DNA of 64,000 nt from Wuchereria bancrofti. Lineage: Eukaryota > Nematoda > Chromadorea > Rhabditida > Onchocercidae. Numbering within the stretch: position 1 is the stretch's first letter; each line of letters starts with the position of its first letter. The notes under the pieces were generated by a model that was not told the origin of the DNA, did no database searches, and saw nothing but the letters and a program-made list of their open reading frames with translations. Made by a program: the position numbers and the translations under genes. The stretch lies in contig SSBO01000003.1 in assembly GCA_005281725.1 (NCBI GenBank), positions 1,782,036 to 1,846,035 on the forward strand, written 5' to 3'. Below are positions 12,952-25,910 of the stretch, piece after piece.

Positions 12952-15836
12952 TTAAGGAACACATGGCCGCCTACGTAAATTAGGTGTCTTTTCTATTAGT
13001 CTAACACCGTTCATAAAACGATTATAAGCATTTAACAAATTTTTTGGTGACTTTGGATCAAGATCCACAATTTTTACGGAATATGCAAAACTGGTGTAGC
13101 TAGCTCCGACAACTCGCACAATTTGCTGTCTGGATGACGCAACTGGATCAACTAATCGCATACTAATCATCAACGAGCAATCCTTCATTGTGGCAGCTAA
13201 GAGATAACGTTCAACCAGAGCACGATCTGTGTTCTGATGTAGGAATGTAACATCTTTCTTTGGTAGCAAGCATTTATCCAGTAGTTCTTTCTGTAAGCAA
13301 GAAATAATATTTTTATGAAGAAATGAAAATTTTATGAAGAAAATTCCCCGATGGTAACAAGATTGCATTCAGAAACACAACACATGAAAGAATATCTTTC
13401 ATGTATGGTATCATCATATTTAAATATAGTTCGAAAAATTATTGAAAACAATGACTAAAATAGGTTTATGATTGTTTTATAAAGGCTTATGATTGCTGCT
13501 TAAATACATATTTATAATCCCTTTTCTAATTTGATTAAAAATTTTCTAATTTGCATTTAAATATATTTCGAAAAATGGTTAAAAATAATGATCAAAAATA
13601 GCAATGACCCAAAAAATCTTTTAAAATTTTTTTCGAAAGTTCAAATTCTTGATTCTTGAAAATGAAAGAATACATCAACCATATTAACCTGCACTGTTTC
13701 TGAAAGGTTTGTATAAATTTGGTAAGCACGAACTATACCAATCGTATCGATTCGCTGTCCATTGAGTAACTTTGTGAGAACACCTGAATCGTGCACAGCA
13801 AATAAATCGTCCGACGGTGCATTTACCAAAATGCAACATAACTGCAAATATCCAGCTGTGTAATAAAAAAAAAAAAGAAACAAATTTCATTAAAACCAAA
13901 TATTTCTAGAGAAACAGGACGAAGTAACAAATATGCAGCGAAAATTGCATGAATCAGTTGGGAAGAAATCGTCAAAGAGAAGAATACCACTGTATAATTC
14001 TTTTTACAATGGTCAGTAATAGTGATGCAAGAAATCAAGGAAAATTAGAGTATTCCAACTTTTTTGCTAAATTGTTAAATAAAGAGCTGAATACGAAATA
14101 TGTCCAACAGATGAAAACAGTTTAAAAACATACTATAAAAATTTGTATAGGAAATAAGTAAAAAAAAAAAAAAACCAAGAAATATAATAACTTACGGCAC
14201 TGATTAATTGTTGAACAGAAACAGAAGTATCACGAAAAAGTAATTCATGAAGTTGTTCGCTTGTCAACTGATGTTCATCTGAATGTATTAAAGTTCCATC
14301 GAGAAAAATTCGTAGATTTCGATGTGGTACTACAAACAGTGAGTTAAGTGCCTTACGCATTCGTTTCAAATCACCGCTGAACAAATCCAACGGACAAAAA
14401 TCGTACATTTGTTCGAAGGCATCCGAATGGCACTTTTCCAGCTATAAGCATAGTCTAAAATTTCAATTTGGTAAATTTGCTATCAAAATTTATCTAAAGA
14501 TTAATATTTTGATAGAACACATCATATGATAGATTAATCATATGATAGTAATACAAGCAACTTAGATAAATTACATATAAATTATTAAAGTATTCAGAAC
14601 ACAAAATACCTGTAATATGCAGTTGTTGCAATATGGCACGCTGATACCAGGATGATTCTGCATAAAACCTTGTTTGGGCTTAATTTCCACCGTAATTGTT
14701 GGACCAAAATAGCGTGATGATAAACATTTCGGAATCCTTGTAGCATCCATCATTTGCAAAATGCTCACATAACGAATATTCTTTGAACAACAAGACGGAA
14801 AGAAGCTCATCGTGGACGGATATTTCTTTGAATCGCACAATTCATCAAATGTTTCAATCTTTAAATTGAATGGAAGGGCAGGGATCTGAAAAAAAAGAAA
14901 CATTCGGTAGCTAAACTAAACATTCTTGCAACACAGATTACTGCGAAGTTTGAATGTACCATGTGCAATTATAAGACATGAACGCATTCATGATTTCGAT
15001 CCTTCTTTAATTCTCTTTGGTTATAAAAACCTAGAATGCATGCCAATATTTACCCATCTCTACAAGCAACTGCAAACTGCAAACGGCAGCACAACGGTGA
15101 CTATCAACAATATTATTCACATGCAATCAAATTTATTGATTCAATAAATGTATTCCAATATCAAGTTATTCGTTTAGTAAATCTACTAAATGGCTAATCT
15201 TAGCTTGACAACATTCGTCAACAAAATTCTTCTCTGTCCTATACTTGAAACATCAAGATGTATCCGCTATGATTATCTAATAATTAACTAAAAATCTTTT
15301 ATGCAAATTTTCGATATTAAATATTTCCTAAAACATTAGAGAGGTTAAATTATGCACTCACTTTGGCGAGATGATGCAGAGATTCTGTGTCAATTTCAAC
15401 AACTTTAGGTTTAACAAGAAACTGTCGACCAAGAAAAGGCACAATTAACTTCTCCAAATATGCAATAACAACATGACATTTTGGCTTCGTCGTTACATTC
15501 CCCGATTTGCGTTGTTTTGTCAATCTCCAGGCTATCCTACAAAATTACACAAATATCCGTCTTTTTCTCAGTTACGAAAATGAAACAGAATTTCTGTGTT
15601 GTAAATCTTTTGACAGAATGGAAAAATCTTCATCATAAAATAAGCTACAACAACAGAATACTGCAAAAGAGAATGTGGAAAAAAAAATCGAAAAAAGAAA
15701 CATGCCTTAAACCTGTTTTTTCACATTTTGCACTAATCACAAAATTAGCACGACCTTCACCTCGAAAACAAAAAGAACGAAAGGAACACGGGTCAATAAC
15801 TGGTGTATTTGGTGGAACCATTGATTGACAATCCAT
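12952..15836 (-). CDS. ippk: Inositol-pentakisphosphate 2-kinase (IPK1/IPPK)
   Basis: Phosphorylates inositol pentakisphosphate at the 2-position to make InsP6, a soluble messenger used in nuclear and cytoplasmic processes. Five exons: 15836-15706, 15536-15362, 14885-14610, 14441-14196 and 13841-13689 followed by 13290-12952 (six segments in all), giving 439 aa against about 490 for the human enzyme. Family motifs in order: the nucleotide loop FRGEGRANFVIS (about residues 25-36), EIKPKQGF, a CxxC with a later Cys-His (CNNCILQLEKCH) matching the zinc-binding part, FCPLDLFSGD, then KDCSLMI and the VDLDPK catalytic segment near the C terminus. All joins keep frame. Intron 1 must use a GC donor (AAG|GCATGT at 15705): the only nearby GT donor gives an immediate in-frame stop, and the GC choice aligns without gaps to the human protein. 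The start is the first ATG before the GEG motif. Confidence 0.93.
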
Positions 15837-18800
15837 TCACTCTCGAACACTCTCCTAACTATCAATCATAATGGCCTGAAAAATGTTAATATTTATATAA
15901 ATGTAACGGTCAATCATACAATGATAAACGTCTCAGATAGCATAACAACAATAATTGATAATAAATATTAGCAATGATAAAATAAGTAACAAGTAAAAGT
16001 TAAAAACTTTACAGATAAAGCAACAGGTAAGAGAAGTTAGTGTCATTTTTTATGCAAATGACATTTTCACGAAATTATCAAATATCATTGTGAAATGAAT
16101 ACGTCTTTGTTATCAATTCAAAAAAATTGGTCATTTATTGTTGTAAAATTAATATTTCAGCCAATAATACTTCCCCGTAACACTGTATTAAATTTCTAAT
16201 ATATGTTACGACTAAAAACTATTATACTAATTATTGCTACTCCCACATCAATAATCGAATTGCATTCATTGTAATCGTTACTTTTGGTCTGGGAAATAAC
16301 AAAGTATAACTCTGAAATTTGATTAATCACATCATACATTTCCTTCCAATGCCTGCATGTAACAATCATTTGTCTCATCACGCAGATTAAATGATCAAGA
16401 ACGACTCGAAAAAACGAGAACTTCAAGAAAACAAAGGAAAAGGGTATATATATAAGGTAAACAAACAGTAGACATTACCGCCTGTTCACCAATTAACCTT
16501 TCTAAAATCATTAATTTTTAATTTCTACAACTAAAAAAAACAGTAGAATATTTTTAAAAAGAGTGAAAATGTATTAGTGGAAGGTGAAAAAAAAGACAGA
16601 GAGACATTCATACGTATTATAATATAAATTAATTTAATTAAAACTCTTATCTTATCCAAACAATAAAAATGTAATTCTCTCTCTCTCCCTCTCCCTTGAA
16701 AAAAATATTCGTAATGAAACAATTCTCCATCATTACAAAACTATTCACATTCATTTTACATCATATTTGAAACAAATAATACTTTGTTTATCAGACAGAC
16801 ATTATCACTGATAAAACCCATTGATAGTGCTATCAAGATGGATGCGAAGAAAATACAATAATTCCGTATGTTTATACCACCGAAATGATTGAAAAATGAA
16901 ATTGTGATATGAAATGAATGAATAATGTTACAATAGCTGTTAATATATGTATGATAATAGCATTCAGATATAAAACAATATGATAATGTCAATATGGAAT
17001 CATTAATGAATTACTGAATGAATGAATGAATTATCATATGAAATTAATAATAATGCATAATTTGCATTCGTTATGAATTATAGTAAATTTTTTTGCATGC
17101 GCATATGTCATTACTATAGGGCACTCATCGAAATGTTTTCTTTAATAAACCACAATGTTATTAAAATTTAGCTTTCTTTTTTTCTTCTCATCTCCAAAAC
17201 TTGAAATTTATATGAATTATTCGGAACTTAAAATGAATTAATACCTATGAAAAAAATAGGATAAGTATATAAACATACTATTATTTTTAATCAAGGAACA
17301 CTAAAAAGTTTTGAATAGTAGCTGTAATAGTTCTATCAGTTCAAAGACTTCTTTCACTACTATATGATATCAAACAAATTATGATGTTATTTAAGTAATA
17401 TATTTTAATTTGATGAAAGGTAAATCATCAAATGAACAATTCTCAACCACCATTCTGTTAGGTTGATTTTCATTATAATTTAATTTACTGAGCGATTAAT
17501 TCTCTAAGAATCTTCATAAAACAATTATCATTCATCACTATATCAGAAATCAAACAATTTTATACTTATTTCATTTTTTTTTTCACCTACATTTTGTTAT
17601 GTCACTCTTGTTCAAATAGTTCAGGAGTATCAATTTTAATTGTTACAAATAAAGAACAAAAAACTTTCAGTTTACTATATAGCATAAAGGGATATAAGTA
17701 TGATTTAAAAAGTAACAGGAATTTTAAATGAAAAATAAAAATCGAGTTTCTTATTTCGAATCTCACCAACAAGAAGGAAAGAAATTTGGAAAATTTTGTG
17801 TCTCAAGCCAAAATAAGGTGATGTCAATAAATACAACTTCCAAATAATATACAGATATTTCAAAAATGTTCAATCAATTTCCTTTAGTTAAGAAATGAAA
17901 AATAAGTTCCAGGTTCCTAAAAATATTAGTTTTAATTCCTGACATTATCACATGCCACTCATAAAAGAAGCACTTTTTAAAAATTTGCAATCTTTCAGTG
18001 GATCTTGGTGACCATTCACAGCTAATTCCTTTATTAAACCTCAATAGAAACATATACTCTAATCAGAATTCTGTACAATTTTTGAATTAATAAAAATTAA
18101 CTGCGAATCATAACTTATTTGCAAATTAATTAATCTCTCACATATTCAATGATTCATTGATCCTCAAATTGTGCTAACCAATTCAAAATCAAAATTTGTC
18201 TAAAAACATAACTGCTCTGAAAAGTTTAAAAGTTAAAAGCATAACTGGAATTGCTTAGCTTAGGAATCGAAGTGTAATAATACATTTCGAAATTTTATAA
18301 TATCGTTGCTTAAAAACATCAAGACTTCCAAAAAAGAAAATGATTAGGATGATAATTATGAAAAAAGCCAGGAAGGATTACTATTCCTATCAATATGGAG
18401 TTATGTAAGTCTCTAAAAGGTCACCAAGAAATTAAAAAAAAATAAAAGAAGACAAAGTGTTAAGAGATGAAAACAATGCTGCAGAAATATTTGGAAACAT
18501 TAACAGCATGTTTTCTAATTGCAAATGTAAAATAAACAGCACTAGCAACTCACTGTCATCAGTTATGCATGCCGAAATAGAATCCAAAATCTACATCCTT
18601 TCTCATATACTATTCTCCTTCTCAATTATCTAACTACTTACCAATAATTTTGCTATGGGAAACATTTTGTCAAGATCGATTTTTATTAGAACAGGACAAA
18701 ATTTTTCATTTCTTCCATCACTAATTTCATTGCACTTTCCAAACTCATTTAAAAATCTATCCTCAGTAATGGACCTCTCATACTTCTAACTGCATGACAA

Positions 18801-20658
18801 ATATTACACAGTATATCCAAAATAAGCAAGTAATTGAATTTAACTTTAAACAAGTCAATGACATATTACTCCTACTATTTCTGATTCCACTTAACATTAT
18901 TCGTACAAATCTTCGTAAGTGTAAACCATTTTTAACCAACTGAGTAACAAACAACAGTTTCTGAAATAGTTGAAATCAACAATTAAATGTAAGAGTAGCA
19001 AGCGTTTCTATACGCTTCGAATGAATAAATAAGTTACTAGAAAAAAAAAAAAGAAAAAAAACCCAAGGAACTTGTTTTTGTAACTAGAACTAAAGAGTAA
19101 AAAAGTTTATACTGATCAAATTTCAATATATCATTAAATACGAATACCGGAATTCGTATGACACTATAATGTCTAAATCATATCACAACCCCATCGATCA
19201 AAATCCGATTAGCATCAAGAATCACAACCTGCACAGTGTTGAACCTCGATATTATGGAACGCATTACCGTAATTCGTCAATATCAAAAGTAATGACAAGA
19301 ATTGCAATGAGATAGTTACTCTGTATAAATTGTCGTACCTGGACAATTAACCTACTGCAATGGGGACAATCGATATATTTCGTACAATGACAATAGTGTG
19401 TAACCTAGAAACTAATGTGCACATGTATTTTCCGATTTCGACTGTTGAAATTCTAATGAACTATTTGAGACTTCAAAAAATTCAATCTTCTTCCAAAATC
19501 AGCACTGAATTTAGAAACGTTTAAGAATGACAGCATATAAAAATAACAAACATAAAAAATTTTCCAACAACAACCATTATTTTTTTGTTTCTAAAATAAA
19601 TGTGGAAGTTTGAGGATTGATGTCACAAAAACCACAGAAATATAAAATTAAAAAGAAATGAAAAAGAAAAACAGCAAAAATGAGAATTGAAATAATGATA
19701 TATGTAAAAACAGAGAACAAATTTTAAATTAGGTCAATTTAAAAAAGATCAAACAGGAAAGGGATTTCTCCTAAAGCTAAAGATGTAACTTTAAAAAAGT
19801 GCAAACCAATATAAAATATACGTCGGTAGGATTCTGAGAGATAAATTTATTTGTGGAAAAACATCCAATAGCCACTGAACAAATGACATGAATTTCCTTA
19901 CTTGCATTTGATTCCAAAAATTAATCCCGACTTACAAAAAATATCTCCTTTTTCGACCGATTTATTTTATTCGAAATTTGTGTACACAGCAAGGGATGTA
20001 TCACTAAATTTAAAGATTGTACAATGGAAAAACTCAAAAGCAATAGACTATAAAATAAAAAATGTACGAACCTAGATACAAAATAAAAATATTCTTTTTT
20101 TCATACTAACTGATAAAAACACGTGTTTTCGTAAGACACAAAAACTGATGTTGCTCTGCGGTCATACCAAGCCTCTTATTCCTATCAAACAAATAGATAG
20201 AAATTGTTCATTAAGAAATACTAGTACAGACAATAATTATAGACAAAAACCAAGTAACAAGAAGTTCCGATGCTTTAAAACATAAAGCTGCAATTAAAGC
20301 TTAATTTAATCAAGTCCAAATTTTGAATTTCATCTTCATCTTTTAACGAGAGCATAGTTAGTCGGAAGTCCGCATCGACGTTTATGTACAATCGTTAAAG
20401 TACAACACAGATCTTGGTAAGGTAATGACACAGAAATAACGATGAAACAAATTGCTCATTGCACGGTAACTACTGATAAAATAGAACCAGAATATTATCT
20501 GAGAGGAAAATAAAAAGACATAAATAGATACAAAACAAAAACAACAAAATATGACCACACGTAGATATAAAACGAAAAAACAAAGTTAAAATAAAATTAT
20601 ATCCAGACACCAAAACTTTGAATTAAATTCAAAAGAAATTTTTGGTAAAAAAAATCAT
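15837..20658. other. Spacer between the IPPK start and the patr-1 stop
   Basis: This holds the presumed IPPK promoter (right after 15836) and the patr-1 3' untranslated region (below 20659). Sequence at about 19140-19420 and 20100-20480 is less AT-rich than the rest but has no sustained frame, which fits a long 3' UTR. A minus-strand ORF of 76 codons at 16426-16196 has mixed composition but no motif I recognise; I do not call it a gene. Confidence 0.5.
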
Positions 20659-23600
20659 TCAATTATTCGATCCCTGAAGTCTACAGGCAAGCTGCAAATT
20701 TTGGATAAGTCTCTCTGCAGCTGATCCATGATAACCGGAAATATTATTAGCTGACCAGGCATCAAGTATTTTGATATCAGCTAACGTTAAAACAATACAT
20801 TGTTCCAAAGAACATTTAACTTCCTGTGAGCATGGTCGAATTAGTGAAGACAAAGTAGTAGAGCAAAAACAGGCATCCAAAGAGCAATTTTGACGTGAAC
20901 AGCAAACCAACAATGAAATGAGCAGATTTGTCGTAAACTGAAATAACTTTTGGATATATAATAATTATAAAACTTCGTAAATCCAAATGAATTAAAATTT
21001 AATATGTCGCGTACAAAATTTATCCATTCTTATACCCTGTCAACAAAATTTCGGATTTCAAAGCATTGGACGCACAGTTCAATTAAATTCATTCAATTAC
21101 CCAATTCCTGAAATCTACAAATACGAATCTAAAAATTAAACTGGAAAGTAGTTCGATTAATTCAGGGATCCGCTAATAGCAGAACGATTGAGGAATTCAA
21201 ACAGATTTTCGTGAAGCTTCTCTCAACCGAATAAAGCAACATAGATATATAAAAAAACTCTAAAATGATTTGGGGAAAGAAATTTTTCGATAAATAACAA
21301 ACTACAGCTTAAAAATAATTACTACCAGGTTCACAGTTATATCGCTACCGAAATCCAATTTCGAGTCATTAATGAAACTGGCGAGTGCATTTTTTGAAAA
21401 ACGAGAAAACGTCTTGAATATTGGCACAAGCAATGATTCATTCATCTGAAATACCAGTTCTTCATTTTTAAGAAAGAAAAAACGTGAATCTCTGCATTAT
21501 GAAAAGAAAAAAAAAATAGCTCGAATTCAAATTTAGCAGAGTCCTGTTAAAGAGAAACCAATGACGATGCTTGTATAACCCGACAAATAACTTTTGATGC
21601 TAGTGCTCTACACTAAAAATATTTTTGTGTAAAGAATTAGCTATCCTTAGAGTTAACATCACAATTTTCACCAGGTGAAAGGACAACAAACCTCATTTGA
21701 TGGAACCTTTTTGACAAGCGTTGATAAAGCAGCAAAAAAGCTTTTAAGAAGATGTAACTGCTGTTGTTCATTAGCAAATGATAATGTCCTTGCAAATATT
21801 TGACGTCCTTTATTAATTAGCAAAACAGCTTGCAGACGTTCGTTCAAACACAGAGTTTGTACTATAGTTTCCATACGACTTTCGACACCGCTCTTCAATT
21901 CCTCCCTGTAAACAAATAGGAGCAGTGAAATGCAAATAAAGTAAACTAATAAATTGGAAGCCGCTTATGCATTATATAAAATAAGAGTTATATGTGAAAG
22001 TTAAAAGTCATGTGGATATAAGTCATCTTACCACAATGAGAAACAAAAATGGAAATAAAATAGCAAAACTTTACTGAATTTCCTGAGGAAGTGAAGGAGC
22101 GCACAGTATTCGATGTCTATCATCACATTCTATAATTAATAACGCGATATTTTCCAGCTGCAAAAGAAGTGCTCGCAGTTTTTTCTGTGATGTACTACTC
22201 TTCACTGAAAGCTTATCATCATCGTCCGGTGAGTCACTTGACAGATCGATCAGCTGAAATTCAGAAAAGGTTAATGTCGTAATCATGACTACATTATAAT
22301 TTCCAGAGTCATGAGTGTTAGATATATCTAAGTAATGAAGCATAATCACGAAAAGGGATTATTTTACAATATCTGTGTGTAAATGCAACCAGATTTAGCG
22401 CGACGTACGTTTGAAAATCTTTTTCGAAATGCTCACAACGTAGACCTTTACGCTTACTTATCTAACTTGTTAATTAAAGGAGATGTACATTAGGACATAA
22501 ATTTGACATCATATATAAATGATAAAAAGATAAGCAAATATCCAGAGAAAAATAGGAAGTGAGAAGGTTTAAGGGCTCTGCTGATGATTGGATTCTGCGA
22601 GTTTTGCGCACCAATCAAGCAGGACTGCCAGCAACAGATCTCAAGGAAAAAAAATTAAACCTGTCTCGGATAATTAACAGTGGAAAGTGTTGGCTTTCCC
22701 AAACTACCAGCAAATGTCGGCGGAGCATAATGATAATGGTGCAAATTTGCTGTGGCCCACACATATTCTTGATTCTCCGCTTTTAATCCTTGTCTGTGCT
22801 TCTCCAATGACATTTTCTTTTGTTTCCATGACTATAGTTAAATAAAACAATAAGCAATAAAAACTCAAAACGACAACTGAAACTTAATTACAACATATTT
22901 TCTAGCGCAGGTGAACAAAATGTCCATAAATAGCTGAGCAATCACATATACATGATTACGAATATTAAGTATTACTGTAAAATCCTTTTATATTTGTCAT
23001 AAACAGTAAATGGACCAGAAACCAGCTCGGATACATTATATAAAGTCCAGTTATGATCTGTACTGACTGATTGATAAGCATAAAAAGAAAACTTGATTAA
23101 AACATAAAACAAACTGTGTAATAAAAATCATCCTCGTATGGATTACCACATCCCTGGCACTGCAACTGCTGAATTTTGATAAGCCAACTGCGCTCTTTTT
23201 TCGAAACGAAGCCAGCAAAAGGAGATAATGCAAAATCAGAAATTGTTTTATTAGATACTAAACCAGTAAGTTTACTCGAACGTTCTCGACTGTGACTCAT
23301 GTTGTGGTGGGGAGCCTGAGGAATATGTGATTGCATCTGAGCTTGCGGAGGACAAGGCAAATATGAAGGTAGTGCTGGTCGACCTGACCTACAAAGAAAT
23401 TTTCCTTAGAAAAATTATCTTTCAAAATATCTGAACCTGGCGTGCGTTAGCATCTTAACTTTTCAAAAATAACTAGTGCAGACAGGGTAAATTTGATAAA
23501 GATTATCTTGAAAATGAACTCATGAAAATTTAAACTTTGAGCAGTTCATTAAAACTTAATCTTGCAATGCAAAGGGAAGACTTAAAAAAAGAAAAACAAA

Positions 23601-25910
23601 AAAACAAACATTATATGGGAAGGTTGCTGCATGAAAGGAAACGGTGGAAGCAACGGATGGGAAGGCATTCGCATCATAGGTGGTGGTCCTAATGAAAGGA
23701 TCGCTGCTCGCATTTGTGGTGTTATCGGCGGAAAACCAGGTGGTAATTCTGGCAATTGACCGAGCAGATGAGCTAAAAAATCACTGAACATTAAAAATTG
23801 ATTCCGAAAATGGAAAACAAATAAATGAATAAACAAGGAATTAGTTTCTACCATTGACACCATTCTCAATACTACTCTTATTGTAGTATCCTCACCAACT
23901 GTACATCTTCATCACTTCAAAAAACAAGCCACTATTGGTTTATGAATCAGAATTGTGATTAATTTTGTCTCATTTTTGAAGTTAAAACAGCAAACAGATA
24001 AAATTAAGAAAAAAATAAAATAAATAAAATAAGATGAAAAATGTTAAGCAATGACATGTGTTAAAGTGCAATTCGCATACAACGATTTTTGTCCCCAACA
24101 ATTTTTGTCTGCTAATCAAAGCAAAAATAAACAAAACATACCTCTTGTAATTTGCATGGCGAAAGGAGGTAACATAGGGAAGGGCAAGCGCTGAAGTGGA
24201 GGTGGCGGTGGCGGGATCATTGGTGGAATTCGTGAATCTGGTGGTAAAACGCTTGTAGATCGATCAACATCGGGAATAGAAACTGTTACATGGCCTGATG
24301 GTCGCATTAACAGTTGCCTTTCCAAATCAGCTAGTGCTACGGCACCAGCTGACAAAAAATTGTAGTTACTCAAAGAATGGAAATTCTGAACGCTCAAAGA
24401 CGAATCACTCAAAGATAAATTAGATTAATGAACCTAATGGTGAAGGCAATGCTGCTGGATCTGCTGCTGGTTTAGTAGCATTGATGACGTGGTTCCTTTC
24501 AACTTCTTCGAGAGTAAGCGCATTCTTTGGTAAAGCTGCTAGTGAATGAATATCATGACTTTTATCAGAACACTCTTCTGATGGTACAATATTCTGTAAA
24601 TTATGCTGATATTTCATACCCTTCATATCTCACATCAAATATGTTCATGCTTACATGGAACATATTACATTTTAAATTAAGTACAACACATCCTGTGACT
24701 GCATTGCTGACAAGCATCTTCCAATATGCACACAGAACTTGTCCCCGACGATCAAACTCTCGAACTGCCTTCTTAAGGTCAGCTTAGAAGATGTGAAATT
24801 ATTGATTTCAGAACTGGTATAAAAGAATTTGGAGTACCTTCACCGTTAGAAAATTAGTCTGATTTGGGACTGTTTTATTTATGAAGTCATATGCGGAGGA
24901 CTGCTGCGGTGTCGAAAGTTTTGGACCACTCCAACCCGACGATGACGCTGTAGAATCAACATTTTTCCACAACGTATCGGTTGTCCCCTATAAAACTCAA
25001 CATGTTTTAACAAAGCTTTATTACTAGACTAAAACTAAGCAATTATAGAATCTAAAAAATTACTATGCATACAGCAACAAATACAGAAACTATCCGAAAA
25101 CTAGCAACAATGAAAATAATGTTTCACATACGAGCTGCATTTTGAAATCTCCGAAATTTTTTGAATGAAACGAAGATACATCCATTGTGGGAAATGAGTT
25201 AAATCCAAATGGAGGTGCTGGTAACTCAGACGGATGGGGAGCGGACACCGAACAGGTAGGTTCATCAAACCATTTCGGCGCTTCATCATCCAGTTGTAAA
25301 CCTGCTGTCTGTAAACTGATTTGATTAAAATTTATCCCTCATATCAGCTCATGAATTGAAAATTAAAAGGGTAATCCAACTTAGAAAATTCTTGACATAA
25401 GAATTTTTCTTAGCGGTAAGCAAAATAGACTTTCTTTCACCTTACAATGACGAGGGGAAAATATCCCAACATGGATAAAAGATCTCACATGTACAAGAAA
25501 GAGAGAGATTTTTACCTGTTTCGAATATTGCTCAAGATCATCATCCAAGATACTGTCGCCAACACCCACCCCAAAAGTTTCGTCATTGATTGCATCGATG
25601 TTATCATTTGGCTGCTCACCATCTAAATCCTGAAATTAACAAAACTTTCATGCTTCTGATATAGTCAACTTCCAGTAAGTTCGTTTATTCTCAAAATCTG
25701 AAAGACTACTAACTTCCCCTCTTCAAAATATTTCGAAAAAGAAAGCAATAAAGAAAATAGGAAGCTAAAACATATTTAACTCTGCTACCACAAAAAGCAA
25801 GGAAAATCTGAATAACTAACATCGTCTTCAGACAAAACATCAAAATTAAAATCATCAAAATCGTTTGGTAGACATCTTCCACCAAAACCTTTCAAATCGA
25901 TTCGTGACAT
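20659..25910 (-). CDS. patr-1: PAT1 homologue, mRNA decapping activator (PATR-1)
   Basis: A P-body scaffold that links deadenylated mRNA to the decapping machinery and the DDX6 helicase. Fourteen exons: 25910-25821, 25629-25516, 25308-25132, 24987-24838, 24771-24655, 24593-24434, 24348-24142, 23772-23610, 23388-23115, 22831-22661, 22253-22075, 21905-21692, 21445-21326 and 20937-20659; 804 aa, all phases consistent. The acidic N terminus carries INDETFG, like the human FNDDTFG helicase-binding motif. The middle is Pro/Met-rich (IPPMIPPPPPPLQRLPF). The conserved core follows: KKERSWLIKIQQLQ, YEDDFYY, then FAGSLGKPTLSTVNYPRQ, then the helical C-terminal domain with RMETIVQTLCLNERLQAVLL and KGRQIFARTL. 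The exon at 24771-24655 is the least certain: its acceptor is TTAAG and it can be skipped without losing frame. Confidence 0.93.

Noticed and set aside
15481..15828. 115-codon plus-strand ORF
   Set aside because: It is antisense to the first two exons of the kinase, including the GEG nucleotide loop.
16196..16426. 76-codon minus-strand ORF upstream of the kinase
   Set aside because: Composition is mixed, but it matches no family I know and is not needed for a complete kinase.
22559..22786. 75-codon plus-strand ORF
   Set aside because: It lies opposite a patr-1 exon whose minus-strand reading contains the conserved GSLGKPTLSTVNYPR segment.
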